Assembly (NCBI GenBank): GCA_905480195.1
Contig: CAJQPN010000029.1
Span: 35,263-99,262, forward strand
Origin: an uncultured Acidimicrobiales bacterium
GTDB taxonomy: Bacteria; Actinomycetota; Acidimicrobiia; Acidimicrobiales; Aldehydirespiratoraceae
Reading direction: 5' to 3'
DNA: 64,000 nucleotides
Part shown: piece after piece, positions 19,985 through 29,236 of the stretch
Layout of the letters: each line of letters begins with the position of its first letter
Position numbering within the stretch: the stretch's first letter is position 1
The notes under the pieces: generated by a model
What the model was told of the DNA's origin: nothing
Databases searched by the model: none
What the model saw: only the letters and a program-made list of their open reading frames with translations
Made by a program: the position numbers and the translations under genes

Positions 19985-20274
19985 CAGCCGATCTCCCGGC
20001 CGTGTTCGAGGTCGTCGCGCGCTGCGGCCTTGACTGCGTACCCCACCACGATGGCGGGTGCGAGCACGATCGATCCGGTGACGATGCAGGTGATGACGAT
20101 CTGTGACACGGCCGTTGTGAAGGTGGTGACGAGTCCGACGAAGAACACGATGAGCGCAAGCCCGAACAACGAATAGCCGATGCGCTGGCCGAGTTGGGCG
20201 AGCCGGGTTGCCTTCGCCCGCTGGGCGAGCACCGGGTCGGCGGAATCCGCCTGCGGGGTCTTGTCGGCGGTCAT
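19984..20274 (-). CDS. Small membrane protein with two spans, hypothetical
   Basis: 96-residue protein with a polar N terminus and two hydrophobic spans (about 30-52 and 60-80), then a charged tail. No family recognised. ATG 20274 is used rather than the TTG just upstream. It shares one base with the TetR start, so the two are made together. Confidence 0.65.
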   Translation of the reverse strand: MTADKTPQADSADPVLAQRAKATRLAQLGQRIGYSLFGLALIVFFVGLVTTFTTAVSQIVITCIVTGSIVLAPAIVVGYAVKAAARDDLEHGREIG

Positions 20275-20281
20275 CAAGGGT

Positions 20282-21313
20282 TCACGGTAGCCATCCGGCC
20301 TCGGCGAACAATGCCTTGATCGCGCCGGTCATTGCGTCGAGCGACAGTTCTTCGAGCGCAACCCGGCGGTTGTGTTCGATGAGGACGGGGTCTGGATCGG
20401 TGAGATAGTTCTGCAACGGACGGTGATCGTCGGTCGGGAACCAGCGAAAGCCGAGAGTGCGTAACTCGTCGGCCACGGGGTACGGCCCGACGGCGACGGG
20501 AAGGCCGTGAATGGCTGCTTCGACCGGGGGGTTCCCGAACCCCTCCCAGGTCGACGGGAACAGTACGGCGGTTGCGGCTCGGTAGAGCTCGCTCGGCTCG
20601 ACGTCGGGGGCGCCATGGACGACGCGGCACCGTGCCGCAGCGAGGATGGCGGCCAGTTCGTCGCCGTAGCCATCTTCAGCAGGTCCCCACAGCCAGTAGG
20701 TGCCGCCGATCGCCTCGGTCAGTGCGACGGCGGTGGGGACGTCCTTGCGCGGGATCGCCCGCACCGGGTGCGCAAGGACGATCTCGTCGGTGGCGATGTC
20801 GAGAGCAGCGCGAACGTGCGGCGCTGTCCCGACCGGGGTTTGCGGGGGGAACCCGTTGTAGATCCGGGTCGCGTGGAGTCCTCGATCGGCGAACTCGCGA
20901 CGGGTCAACTCGTTGATGACCACATGTCGCCATGCCGGATCATCGACCGGGAGTTCGGTGATGTGGGCGAAGTGCGCCCGCTGCCACGGCGGGTCGTGGT
21001 GGTGCATCACCGTTGGCCGTCCTCGGCACACGTCGGCTACCGCACGGGCTGCGGGGAGGTTCAGCGGAATCGAGCAGAGGTTCTCGACCACGATCAGATC
21101 GGCGTCGGCGAGTACCTCCCGTACGGTGTCTGTGTCGGGGGGAACGTCGGCACCGATCTCGAGTCCGGCTACGGTCCGGTCGACCGGCCCCTCACCGGCG
21201 ACGGTGAACGAGTCGAACCCCAGGGTGGCCACAGCGTCCTGCCAGTGCTTCGCCACGACCGACACACCGTCGGTGAGACCCAACCGAAATGAGATGAAGG
21301 CGCACACGGGCAT
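20282..21313 (-). CDS. Family 4-like glycosyltransferase
   Basis: 343-residue GT-B transferase. The N-terminal half starts FISFRLGLTDGVSVV; the C-terminal half holds the nucleotide-sugar site with TAVLFPSTWEGFGNPPVEAA, the usual E-x7-E region of GT4 enzymes, and GLPVAVGPYPVADEL. ATG 21313 overlaps the start codon of the divergent hydrolase gene. The pairing suggests synthesis and turnover of the same glycoside, but the sugar is unknown. Confidence 0.8.
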   Translation of the reverse strand: MPVCAFISFRLGLTDGVSVVAKHWQDAVATLGFDSFTVAGEGPVDRTVAGLEIGADVPPDTDTVREVLADADLIVVENLCSIPLNLPAARAVADVCRGRPTVMHHHDPPWQRAHFAHITELPVDDPAWRHVVINELTRREFADRGLHATRIYNGFPPQTPVGTAPHVRAALDIATDEIVLAHPVRAIPRKDVPTAVALTEAIGGTYWLWGPAEDGYGDELAAILAAARCRVVHGAPDVEPSELYRAATAVLFPSTWEGFGNPPVEAAIHGLPVAVGPYPVADELRTLGFRWFPTDDHRPLQNYLTDPDPVLIEHNRRVALEELSLDAMTGAIKALFAEAGWLP

Positions 21314-22526
21314 GAAGACCACGATGCCGGATCCGGACGACGTCCCCACAACCGAGCAGGTCAAAGCCCTGGTCGTTCCGATCATGGAGGCGGCCTGGGT
21401 CGAGCACGGATACACCGCACCCAACACGGAGGTGTACCCCTGGCTCTGGCTTTGGGACTCCTGTTTTCACGTCTTGATCTGGCAGGCGCTCGACCGTCAC
21501 GATCGAGCCGCCACGGAGCTTCGCTGCGTGCTCGAGACCCAGGATGGGGCCGGATTCGTGCCCCACATGGGCTACCAAGTCGATCCCGGTGCGGCAAAGG
21601 GGTTCTGGGGTCGTGCAGGGGCTTCTTCGATCACACAACCGCCGATGTATGGCCACGCGATTGCTCAGTTGCTCCGAGCGGGTGTCGATGTCGACGATGA
21701 TGCGATCGGACGTGCGGAGCGTGGGCTTCGCTTCCTGGTGGAGCGTCGTCGTCGCGACTCCTCCGGATTGATTGAGGTCGTCCATCCCTGGGAGACGGGG
21801 TGTGATGACTCTCCCCGCTGGGATCATTACTGCCCCGGAGCCGGCTTTGACCTCGAACGGTGGCGGCAACATAAACGTGAACTGCTCGAGACCATTGAGC
21901 GAGGCGCTGCGGGCGAACCACTCGCCAACCCGGCCTTCGGCGCCGCACCGGTCAGTTTCTCGGCACTGACGGCCTGGAACATCCGGGAGTTCGCTTCGGC
22001 ATCGGGCCGACACGACCTCCTTCCGTTCGCAAGCGAATTGGCCGATGCGGTTGCAGCGCGTTGGAGCACCGAACGTTCGACCTGGGTCGATGCCGGGCCT
22101 GGTGCCTCAACGTCGGGGTCCCTCCAGACCGCCGACGCGTTCACGGCGCTGTTGGTGGTCGACGACCCGCAACAGCGAGAAGCGGCGATTGCTGCGCTGG
22201 CTGATGTCGACGCGTACGCCGGTCGTTTCGGCCCGAGGGGCGTGCACCCCGACGAGCCGATGTACGACCCTGCGAGCTACTGGCGCGGACCCGTTTGGCC
22301 GCAGATCGCCTATCTGCTCTGGCTCGGTGTGCTGGGCGATCCGGCCGCGCGCCACGTTGCTGATCGCCTGCGCGATCGCACGATCGTCGGCGCCGTTCTG
22401 TCGGGCTTCGCCGAGTACTGGGACGGAGACACCGCCGTTGGTAGGGGGGCGGTTCCTCAGTCGTGGACAGCGTTGGCGCTTGTACTCGCAAACACGCGAA
22501 CGATCTCGCCTTCGTCTTCGGGGTAG
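21312..22526 (+). CDS. GH63-like glycoside hydrolase (mannosyl/glucosylglycerate hydrolase type)
   Basis: 404-residue (alpha/alpha)6-barrel hydrolase. Signature stretches are YPWLWLWDSCFH near the N terminus, WETGCDDSPRWD, and YWRGPVWPQIAYL in the C-terminal third. The Asp of WDSCFH and nearby acids are catalytic candidates. It resembles the mycobacterial glucosylglycerate hydrolase group, so release of glycerate-linked sugars (compatible solutes) is a reasonable guess. ATG 21312 is used; ATG 21324 is possible. The last 70 bases overlap the convergent DUF5317 gene. Confidence 0.8.
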   Translation: MKTTMPDPDDVPTTEQVKALVVPIMEAAWVEHGYTAPNTEVYPWLWLWDSCFHVLIWQALDRHDRAATELRCVLETQDGAGFVPHMGYQVDPGAAKGFWGRAGASSITQPPMYGHAIAQLLRAGVDVDDDAIGRAERGLRFLVERRRRDSSGLIEVVHPWETGCDDSPRWDHYCPGAGFDLERWRQHKRELLETIERGAAGEPLANPAFGAAPVSFSALTAWNIREFASASGRHDLLPFASELADAVAARWSTERSTWVDAGPGASTSGSLQTADAFTALLVVDDPQQREAAIAALADVDAYAGRFGPRGVHPDEPMYDPASYWRGPVWPQIAYLLWLGVLGDPAARHVADRLRDRTIVGAVLSGFAEYWDGDTAVGRGAVPQSWTALALVLANTRTISPSSSG

Positions 22527-23161
22527 AGCGGGCGGAGGTCGGTCCGGAGTTCGATGACCGAACCTTCGCGCTCGTCGGTCTCGTGCCACCCGAATGCTTC
22601 GAGACTGGCGAGACAGCTCGCAGGAAGGAACCGCCGCCGCCGCTGCACCATCGCGTTGCCCACGACGCTGACGATCCCGACCAGCACGATCAGGTCGCCG
22701 AACGACAAGACCTGATCGAACAGGGCGATGGGGATGGTGTCGCCGAGCCAGCTGAACGGCGTGTCTGCGGTGGCGAGTTCGCGAGGACCGGTGAGGATCA
22801 CCCGGTCGAGGTCGGCCTCGGCCACCATCCCAGCTTCGACGAGCGCCATCGGCCGGACCGGTGTCGCTCCGGTCACGATGAGTGGTGCGAGGTTGACGAG
22901 GATTCCGATCCCGACGACCGGCATGCCAGCCAGGTGGAGGTTGCGAAGGGCAAAAACCAGCCCGGCGACGAGCCCGCCGATCGCCAGCGCCTCGGATGCA
23001 GGCAGTTCAACTCGGTCGACACCGAAACCGATGATGAGCGCGGCGACCAGCAGCGGCAGGCTGTGGAGCCGCGTATCGGCGATGCTCGTGATGCGGCCAC
23101 CACGGGCAGTGCCAAGTGCGAGGGCGACAACGATGGTCAAGATGAGGGGCGCGAAGGTCAC
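22457..23161 (-). CDS. DUF5317 family membrane protein
   Basis: 234-residue membrane protein with about five or six hydrophobic spans, resembling DUF5317. A loop with the residues SWLGDTIPIALFDQVLSFGD precedes the last span, followed by a basic QRRRRF stretch and a soluble C-terminal tail of about 60 residues. Function unknown. The 3' end overlaps the GH63-like gene by 70 bases on the opposite strand. Confidence 0.7.
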   Translation of the reverse strand: MTFAPLILTIVVALALGTARGGRITSIADTRLHSLPLLVAALIIGFGVDRVELPASEALAIGGLVAGLVFALRNLHLAGMPVVGIGILVNLAPLIVTGATPVRPMALVEAGMVAEADLDRVILTGPRELATADTPFSWLGDTIPIALFDQVLSFGDLIVLVGIVSVVGNAMVQRRRRFLPASCLASLEAFGWHETDEREGSVIELRTDLRPLYPEDEGEIVRVFASTSANAVHD

Positions 23162-23245
23162 TGGAGGATTCCTCCCAGTCGTGCCCGCCGACCAACGGGA
23201 ACTGTAGAGCAGGCCACCATCGAGGTGGTGGAGGCTGACCGGAGA

Positions 23246-23887
23246 TCAAAGACCGCTGCCGCGGGCGTCACCCACCAACGGTTCACCGTCGGCGCGCTCG
23301 ACGTAGCACTGGATGAAGCGGTAGCCCTGCTCCTCGAAGTTGTTGCGATTGGGCGTGATGGCCCCGATGTTGAGCGCCGATGTTTCGTACACCGAGTCGA
23401 CCCACGGCTCGAAATAGACGTAACAGGCGGCGAGGGCGTAGTCCTCCATGATGTCGTCGCCCGGGTAGAAGCTGGGGTGGTCGGCCGGATACGCGAAACG
23501 GCTGAACACCTGGGCCTGATGGGGAAAATCGCACGGCAGTCGGGTTGTGACGGTGCTCACCACACCCCGGTTGAGGCGCTCGACCCGGTCGAAACACTCG
23601 TTCACGGCGAGCAGGTATTCGTTGATGACGATGCCAGGAATCGTCAGAGGTGTGGTGTCGTTCGGCTGGTTCTGCTGAGCGACGGTGCTGGTGGTGCCGT
23701 CACCGGTCACCGACCCGTCGAACTCGGCGGCGGCCGCATCGAGCGCCGCAGCTGCCGCCGCGGCCGGATCGCGGACGAAATCGTCGCTGCCGTCTCCGCC
23801 TCCGCAGGCGACCGCAGTCAAACCCGTCGTCATCATCACGGCAACAACGGCGAGTACACGACGGGGCACTGGACACGGAACAGACAC
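23246..23887 (-). CDS. Septum-formation-family lipoprotein (putative)
   Basis: 213-residue predicted lipoprotein (lipobox LTAVAC, Cys28). After an Ala-rich linker comes a Cys-containing domain with NECFDRV, LPCDFPHQAQVF, ALAACYVYF and FIQCYVERAD. The CF...CD-PH arrangement resembles the actinobacterial 'septum formation' domain (PF13845). Four spaced cysteines probably form disulfides outside the membrane. Its actual role is unproven in most members. Confidence 0.65.
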   Translation of the reverse strand: MSVPCPVPRRVLAVVAVMMTTGLTAVACGGGDGSDDFVRDPAAAAAAALDAAAAEFDGSVTGDGTTSTVAQQNQPNDTTPLTIPGIVINEYLLAVNECFDRVERLNRGVVSTVTTRLPCDFPHQAQVFSRFAYPADHPSFYPGDDIMEDYALAACYVYFEPWVDSVYETSALNIGAITPNRNNFEEQGYRFIQCYVERADGEPLVGDARGSGL

Positions 23888-23962
23888 GATAGGCAGAGGC
23901 TATTGCAGGTACGAGCGACGTCGACAGGCCCTGGCACGAGGGAGGCCCGGTAGCCTCGAGCG

Positions 23963-24610
23963 GTGTCCATCATCGCCCTCGATGGCGTCGTCGCCCTGCT
24001 GGGCCGGTTTCCTGCTCTCGCCGGAGTCGATCTCGACGTCGGTGCGGGAGAGATCGTCTTGCTGCAAGGCCCGAACGGAGCCGGCAAGTCGACACTGCTG
24101 CGGGTTTGCGCCGGGCTCCAGCGGATTGAGTCGGGCCGTGCACTCGTCCTCGAGCACGACGTCGTCAGCGATCGCGCCGCGGTTCGCCGCTCGGTCGGAC
24201 TGCTCGGTCACGACACCGCGCTCTACGACGACCTGAGTGTCGAGGAAAACCTCCGGTTCTGGGCGAGGGCGTCGCGCGTCGACGTCGATGCAGTCGACGG
24301 AGCCCTCGATCGACTCGGCGTGGCCGACCGTCTCCGAGACGTGCCCGTGCGCCACCTGTCGGCCGGTCAGCGTCGCCGCACCGCTCTTGCTGCGGTGGTT
24401 GTTCGCCGGCCTCGGTTGTGGCTTCTCGACGAGCCGCACGCCGGCCTCGATCAGCAGGGCCGCGATCTGATCGACGGTTTGGTCCGCCAAGCTGCCACGG
24501 CCGGAGCCACCGTTTTGCTGGCGTCGCACGAACTCGACCGCACGATGGGTCTCGCCTCACGTCATGTGACCGTCGCCGGCGGCACCATCACCGAGGATCG
24601 GACCATCTGA
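23963..24610 (+). CDS. ccmA: CcmA, heme exporter ATP-binding subunit
   Basis: 215-residue ABC ATPase of cytochrome c maturation System I. Walker A is GPNGAGKST (36-44), the ABC signature LSAGQ (132-136), Walker B LWLLDEP (152-158) and the H-loop His lies in LASHELD. With CcmB and CcmC it releases heme-loaded CcmE. It starts with GTG 23963 and opens a nine-gene run in which every junction overlaps. Confidence 0.93.
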   Translation: MSIIALDGVVALLGRFPALAGVDLDVGAGEIVLLQGPNGAGKSTLLRVCAGLQRIESGRALVLEHDVVSDRAAVRRSVGLLGHDTALYDDLSVEENLRFWARASRVDVDAVDGALDRLGVADRLRDVPVRHLSAGQRRRTALAAVVVRRPRLWLLDEPHAGLDQQGRDLIDGLVRQAATAGATVLLASHELDRTMGLASRHVTVAGGTITEDRTI

Positions 24611-25278
24611 TGTGGCGCGACGTCGTGCTGGTTGCCGGAAAGGATCTGCGTATCGAATGGCGGTCGCGGGTCACCTTCAGCCAGGTCGTTCCGTTCGCCG
24701 GCCTCGTCCTCGTTCTGTTCGGCTTCGCCCTTGATGCGAATCGACCCGTTCTCGAACGAGCCACGTCCGGGTTGTTCTGGATCACGATCATGTTCGTCAC
24801 CACGCTCGCCGTGCAACGCTCGACGTCGATCGAGACGACAGACGGAGCACGTCGTGCCCTCCTGCTCGCCGGTGTCGAACCGGTGGCCGTCTTCGCAGGA
24901 AAGGCCGCTGCCGTCGCCGTGCAGTTGCTTGCGGTCGAACTCGTGTTGGTCGGAGGCATCGTCGTGCTCTACGGAGCCGAGATCGACTCGTTTTTGCTCG
25001 TTGTCGCTACCTGTCTGGTCGCGACCGTTGGTATCGCTGCGGCGGGTACTCTGCTTGGTGCATTGGTGGCCGGTGTCCGGGCACGCGAGACGGTGCTCCC
25101 GATCTTGCTGCTCCCGGTCTTGGCCCCAGTGCTCATCGGTGCGACTCGAGCGTTTGACGACGCTCTCGGATCGGTGGCCGTCGATGGATGGGCATGGATC
25201 GGCATGCTCGCCGGGTTCGGCCTGATCAACCTGGTGCTGGGAGCATTGTCCTACGGCGTGCTCTTGGAGGAGACATGA
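24610..25278 (+). CDS. ccmB: CcmB, heme exporter permease subunit
   Basis: 222-residue permease with six hydrophobic spans, partner of CcmA. Characteristic stretches are an early KDLRIEWRSR and the central GARRALLLAGVEP before the third span. ATG 24610 shares a base with the ccmA stop (TGATG). Position and topology make the assignment firm. Confidence 0.9.
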   Translation: MWRDVVLVAGKDLRIEWRSRVTFSQVVPFAGLVLVLFGFALDANRPVLERATSGLFWITIMFVTTLAVQRSTSIETTDGARRALLLAGVEPVAVFAGKAAAVAVQLLAVELVLVGGIVVLYGAEIDSFLLVVATCLVATVGIAAAGTLLGALVAGVRARETVLPILLLPVLAPVLIGATRAFDDALGSVAVDGWAWIGMLAGFGLINLVLGALSYGVLLEET

Positions 25279-26039
25279 CCACCCCCGCAAGCAGCGAAGT
25301 CCCGGTGCATACCGGCTCGACCACAACGCGACTCCTCGGTATCGCCGTACTCGTGGGCCTTGTGGCGCTTATCTTGCTCGGCTTCTTCGGAGCGCCGAAG
25401 GACGACGAACAAGCTGACGCCGTGCGTCTGATCTTCGTCCACGTACCGTCGGCCTTCCTCACATACGCCGCATTCTCGGTCACTGCCGTCGGCTCGGTGA
25501 TGTGGCTCTGGAAGCGCTCCGTGTGGTGGGACCTCGTTGCGCACGGGTCCGCCGAGATTGGGGTCGTCTTCTGCAGCCTCACGCTCTTCACCGGTTCGGT
25601 CTGGGGCCGCCCAACCTGGAACACCTACTGGGACTGGGGCGATGTTCGTCTGGTCACCACCTTGATCCTCCTGCTCCTGATGGTCGGCTATCTCGCAGTG
25701 CGATCGATGGGTGGCGACGACTCGGCCGTCGCAACGCGCTCAGCGATCGTTGCGCTTATCGCTGCCGTCAACCTCCCGATCGTTAATCGCTCCGTCGAAT
25801 GGTGGTTTGACCGCACTCTCCATCAGAAGTCTTCGCTCACCGATGGCAATCTTGAGGATCTCACCCTGTTCACACTGCTGCTCGGGGTGGTGGTCTGGTC
25901 GCTCTTTTACGTGTGGGTGATGATCCACCGTTTCCGAGTCGGTTGGCTCGAACGCGAGCTCCGGTTCGGTGATCTCGACCTCGCGCTAGCGCAACGCCGG
26001 GCCGAAGCGCACACGATCAACGACGGGGGCGACCGATGA
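25275..26039 (+). CDS. ccmC: CcmC, heme-handling membrane protein
   Basis: 254-residue protein with six spans. The tryptophan-rich periplasmic WWD-type motif runs from SVWGRPTW to YWDWGDVRL (about 108-126), flanked by the heme-ligand histidines His56 (FVHVPSA) and His183 (TLHQKSS). It attaches heme to CcmE. Start ATG 25275 overlaps ccmB as ATGA; a longer frame upstream is inside ccmB. Confidence 0.95.
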   Translation: MTTPASSEVPVHTGSTTTRLLGIAVLVGLVALILLGFFGAPKDDEQADAVRLIFVHVPSAFLTYAAFSVTAVGSVMWLWKRSVWWDLVAHGSAEIGVVFCSLTLFTGSVWGRPTWNTYWDWGDVRLVTTLILLLLMVGYLAVRSMGGDDSAVATRSAIVALIAAVNLPIVNRSVEWWFDRTLHQKSSLTDGNLEDLTLFTLLLGVVVWSLFYVWVMIHRFRVGWLERELRFGDLDLALAQRRAEAHTINDGGDR

Positions 26040-26188
26040 CGCATCTTGGCTATCTCCTGGTTGGTTGGGGTGTGTCGTTGGGAGCGCTCGGGCTCTACGC
26101 CGTCCGGGTGATGCAACGGGGCCGTCGAGCCGCCGCCCGGGTACCCGCCGACCGTCGCCGATGGCTCGCAGCCGAGGAGACATCGTGA
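26036..26188 (+). CDS. ccmD: CcmD-like small membrane protein
   Basis: 50-residue protein with one N-terminal span (about residues 5-24) and a very basic cytoplasmic tail (VMQRGRRAAAR). This is the size, topology and place of CcmD, between ccmC and ccmE, where it helps release holo-CcmE from CcmABC. It overlaps both neighbours by 4 nt (ATGA and GTGA). Sequence conservation in CcmD is low, so the call rests on position and topology. Confidence 0.8.
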   Translation: MTHLGYLLVGWGVSLGALGLYAVRVMQRGRRAAARVPADRRRWLAAEETS

Positions 26189-26730
26189 CGGGCGACCTCA
26201 CGCCCCAAGAGCCGCGGCCGGCCCGATCGCGTGGCGGCAAGATCGTGCCCGCAGTAATCGCGATCGGTGTGGCGACCGTCGTCGTCGGGCTCCTCTGGAA
26301 CCTGGCGAGTGGTTCGCTGTTCTTCTACAACGCCGACGAGGCCGTCGGCCGTCGAGCCGAGCTCGGCGACGAGCGCTTCACGCTGCAGGGCTCGCCTATT
26401 GGCTGTTCGATCACTGAAGGTTTCCGAGGAGACGACCCGGTCGTGGCGTTCTCGGTGAGCTTCGGTGGTGAAGCGGTCGACATCGTCCATTTCGGTGATC
26501 CTGCCGATCTGTTCCAAGCCGACGTGCCGGTGGTTCTCGACGGGCAGTGGGTACGAGGTGACCCGGGCGTCGGAGGTCGCAACCCGATCGCCGACGATGG
26601 CTGGTACTTCGCCTCGGACCGCATGCGCGTCAAGCACGACAACGACTACATCAACGACGATGAGTACGACCAACGGTTGGCCGAGAGCGAAGCTGCAACC
26701 AAGTTCGCTGCTGAGGCATGCTCGGCGTGA
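26185..26730 (+). CDS. ccmE: CcmE, heme chaperone
   Basis: 181-residue protein with an N-terminal anchor (about 20-40) and an OB-fold periplasmic domain. The covalent heme-binding motif HxxxY is present as KHDNDY (His151, Tyr155), so this is the classical histidine type rather than the cysteine variant. It receives heme from CcmC and passes it to CcmF. GTG 26185 overlaps the ccmD stop. Confidence 0.93.
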   Translation: MTGDLTPQEPRPARSRGGKIVPAVIAIGVATVVVGLLWNLASGSLFFYNADEAVGRRAELGDERFTLQGSPIGCSITEGFRGDDPVVAFSVSFGGEAVDIVHFGDPADLFQADVPVVLDGQWVRGDPGVGGRNPIADDGWYFASDRMRVKHDNDYINDDEYDQRLAESEAATKFAAEACSA

Positions 26731-28685
26731 GCAACTCCTCGCTCGGCGCGGCCTCCGTGGCGTTGGGCCTCGCCGCTGCTGCGTGTGCCGTCGTCGTCGT
26801 TGTGATGGGCCTCGCTGGACGACGCCCCGGTTGGTTTCGTGAGGCCCGACTGTTGACGTGGGTGATGATGTTCGCAGCCACGGCGGCGGTCGTGGTGATG
26901 GAGCGAGCCCTTATCACCCGAGATTTCACGGTGGCGTTCGTTGCCGAGCACGGTTCGAGCCAGACGCCTGCACTGTTCAACGTCGCCACCCTCTGGTCGG
27001 CGCTCGAGGGCTCGATTCTGCTTTGGACACTCGTGCTCTGCGGGTATGTCGTTGCGGTGGTGCTGAAGTTCAGGACGCAGGGCGACGACCCGATGCTGGC
27101 GTGGGCGCTGCTCACGTTGTTCTTGGTCGCCGGCTTCTTCTTCGCCCTGATGGTCGGCCCGTCGGCGCCTTTCGACCGGTTTGCCCCTCCGCTTGGCTAC
27201 GACGGTCCGGGTCCCAACCCACTCCTGCAGAACCACATTCTCATGGCGTTCCATCCGCCGATCCTGTATCTCGGCTACGTCGGATTCACGGTGCCGTTTG
27301 CATTCGCGATCGGTGCGCTGTGCACGGGTCGGGTGGGGGAGGGCTGGTTGCTCGCCACTCGTCGATGGACGGTTATGGCGTGGGGCTACCTCACGCTCGG
27401 CATCGTCCTTGGTGCCTGGTGGAGCTACGAAACGCTGGGGTGGGGTGGCTACTGGGCCTGGGATCCCGTCGAAAACGCCTCGTTTCTGCCATGGCTCACC
27501 GGTACCGCCTTCATCCATTCGGTCATGGTGCAGGAGCGGCGCGGCATGCTCCGGGTCTGGAATCTCTCGCTCGTCATCTCGACGTTCGCGCTGACGATCC
27601 TCGGGACGTTCATCACCCGGTCCGGTGTTCTTCAGTCGGTGCACGCATTCGTCGAGTCGGGCATCGGGCCGTGGCTCTTGACCTTCTTGGCAGTCATCGT
27701 GATCGTGTCGCTGGGTCTGATCGGGTGGCGAGGTGACGAACTGCGGGCGCCCGGCAAGATCGACTCTCCGGTGTCTCGTGAAGGCGCGTTCCTCGCCAAC
27801 AACGTGCTGTTCGCTGCATTCGCGTTCGTTGTGCTGCTCGGCACGATTTTCCCGCTGATCGTGGAAGCGATCGACGGGCGCACGATCTCGGTCGGTAATC
27901 CCTATTTCGAGCGCATGACGATGCCGATCGGGTTCGTTCTCCTCTTCCTGATGGCAATCGCGCCCGTGTTGCCGTGGCGTAAGACGACCGGCGAGGTCCT
28001 GTCGGATCGGCTTCACTGGCCGGCGTGGATCGGTGCCGGTTCGATGGTCGCTGCCGCCCTCCTCGGCGCTCGCGGCTGGTCGCCGACGCTCGCCTTCGGG
28101 CTCGGCGGATTCGCTGGCGGTTCCGCACTTCGCCAGGTCGTACTCGCCACTCGGCGTCAGGGTTGGCGTGGGTTGGTCGGGCGAACCAACGGCGGAATGG
28201 TCGTGCATCTCGGTGTGGTGCTGATCGCCATTGCGTTTGCGGCAAGCAACGCGTACGTCCGACAGGGCGAGTTCACGATGGCGGTGGGCGACACGGCGCA
28301 GATTTCGGGCCACACCCTCACCTACGAGGGGTCGCGGCTGACCGAGTACTCCAACCGGACCGAGAAGAGCGCTCGCGTTCTGGTCGACGAGGCCAAGGTC
28401 TACGAGCCTGCGATTGCCCAATATCCGTTTGCCGGCCGAACGATCGGCATTCCCAGTGTCCGCTCGACCTGGACCGATGACATCGCCTTGTCGGTCCTCA
28501 CCTTCCCAGAGGGTTCCGGCGACACGGTCGTACTCCGAGCCACGGTGCAACCCCTGATCGTCTGGCTATGGATCGGCGGACTCGTCATGGCGGCCGGCAC
28601 CGTCCTCGCCGTGGTGCCGGGTAAACGCCGGCGCCCCACCGCTCCGACATCGGCCCCGCCAACCTCGCACGAGGTCCTCCTGTGA
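26718..28685 (+). CDS. ccmF: CcmF, cytochrome c heme lyase subunit
   Basis: 655-residue membrane protein with many spans. The WWD motif is WGGYWAWDPVENASFLPW (242-259); His173 and His179 in QNHILMAFHPP, and FIHS soon after the WWD motif, match the heme-ligand histidines of the family. It ligates heme to apocytochromes with CcmH. ATG 26718 overlaps ccmE by 13 nt; GTG 26727 would give the GTGA overlap used by its neighbours. Confidence 0.95.
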   Translation: MLGVSNSSLGAASVALGLAAAACAVVVVVMGLAGRRPGWFREARLLTWVMMFAATAAVVVMERALITRDFTVAFVAEHGSSQTPALFNVATLWSALEGSILLWTLVLCGYVVAVVLKFRTQGDDPMLAWALLTLFLVAGFFFALMVGPSAPFDRFAPPLGYDGPGPNPLLQNHILMAFHPPILYLGYVGFTVPFAFAIGALCTGRVGEGWLLATRRWTVMAWGYLTLGIVLGAWWSYETLGWGGYWAWDPVENASFLPWLTGTAFIHSVMVQERRGMLRVWNLSLVISTFALTILGTFITRSGVLQSVHAFVESGIGPWLLTFLAVIVIVSLGLIGWRGDELRAPGKIDSPVSREGAFLANNVLFAAFAFVVLLGTIFPLIVEAIDGRTISVGNPYFERMTMPIGFVLLFLMAIAPVLPWRKTTGEVLSDRLHWPAWIGAGSMVAAALLGARGWSPTLAFGLGGFAGGSALRQVVLATRRQGWRGLVGRTNGGMVVHLGVVLIAIAFAASNAYVRQGEFTMAVGDTAQISGHTLTYEGSRLTEYSNRTEKSARVLVDEAKVYEPAIAQYPFAGRTIGIPSVRSTWTDDIALSVLTFPEGSGDTVVLRATVQPLIVWLWIGGLVMAAGTVLAVVPGKRRRPTAPTSAPPTSHEVLL

Positions 28686-29236
28686 CGGCTCCGGCGGGCG
28701 GCTCGACACGAACAGCCGTGTGGATCGTGGTCCCGATCGCAGTCGTCCTCTCGCTGCTCATTCTTTTGCTCGCGACCCGAGAACCGGCCACCGAGCGCGC
28801 GATCAATTTCGAGCTCCGCGGCGAAATCGCACCGCTGATCGAGGGAGAAGGCCTCGATGGCGTTTGGTTCGACATCGACGATCACAGCAACCAGTGGGTC
28901 GTCGTCAACTTCTTCTCGACCACGTGCGTACCGTGCGTCCGCGAGCACCCTGAGCTGGTCGAATTCGAGGCACGGCACGCGCCGCTCAACGACGTCGTAG
29001 TGGTGTCGGTCGCCTTCGACGACGCCGCTGCCAACATCCGCGCCTTCTTCGACGACTTCGGGGGCGACTGGCCCGTCATCTCCCGAGACACCGGCAGCAT
29101 CGCGGTGGCGTACGGCGTCGTCGCCGTGCCCGAGACCTATCTGGTCGGACCCGGAGGTGTGATCGTCGAGAAACTCGTCGGCGGTGTGACTGCCGACCAA
29201 CTCGACGGCCTGATCCTGTCGGCAGGTGGCGCATGA
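28682..29236 (+). CDS. ccmG: CcmG/DsbE-like thioredoxin-fold reductant
   Basis: 184-residue membrane-anchored thioredoxin-fold protein (anchor about 12-31) with active site CVPC (Cys82, Cys85) in FFSTTCVPC and a cis-Pro in VAVPETYL. It keeps apocytochrome CxxCH cysteines reduced. GTG 28682 overlaps the ccmF stop. Confidence 0.92.
   Translation: MTAPAGGSTRTAVWIVVPIAVVLSLLILLLATREPATERAINFELRGEIAPLIEGEGLDGVWFDIDDHSNQWVVVNFFSTTCVPCVREHPELVEFEARHAPLNDVVVVSVAFDDAAANIRAFFDDFGGDWPVISRDTGSIAVAYGVVAVPETYLVGPGGVIVEKLVGGVTADQLDGLILSAGGA

Noticed and set aside
26646..28550. Long open frame antisense to ccmF
   Set aside because: Shadow of codon bias in high-GC sequence; it is rich in Arg, His and Gln and lies opposite a firmly identified gene.
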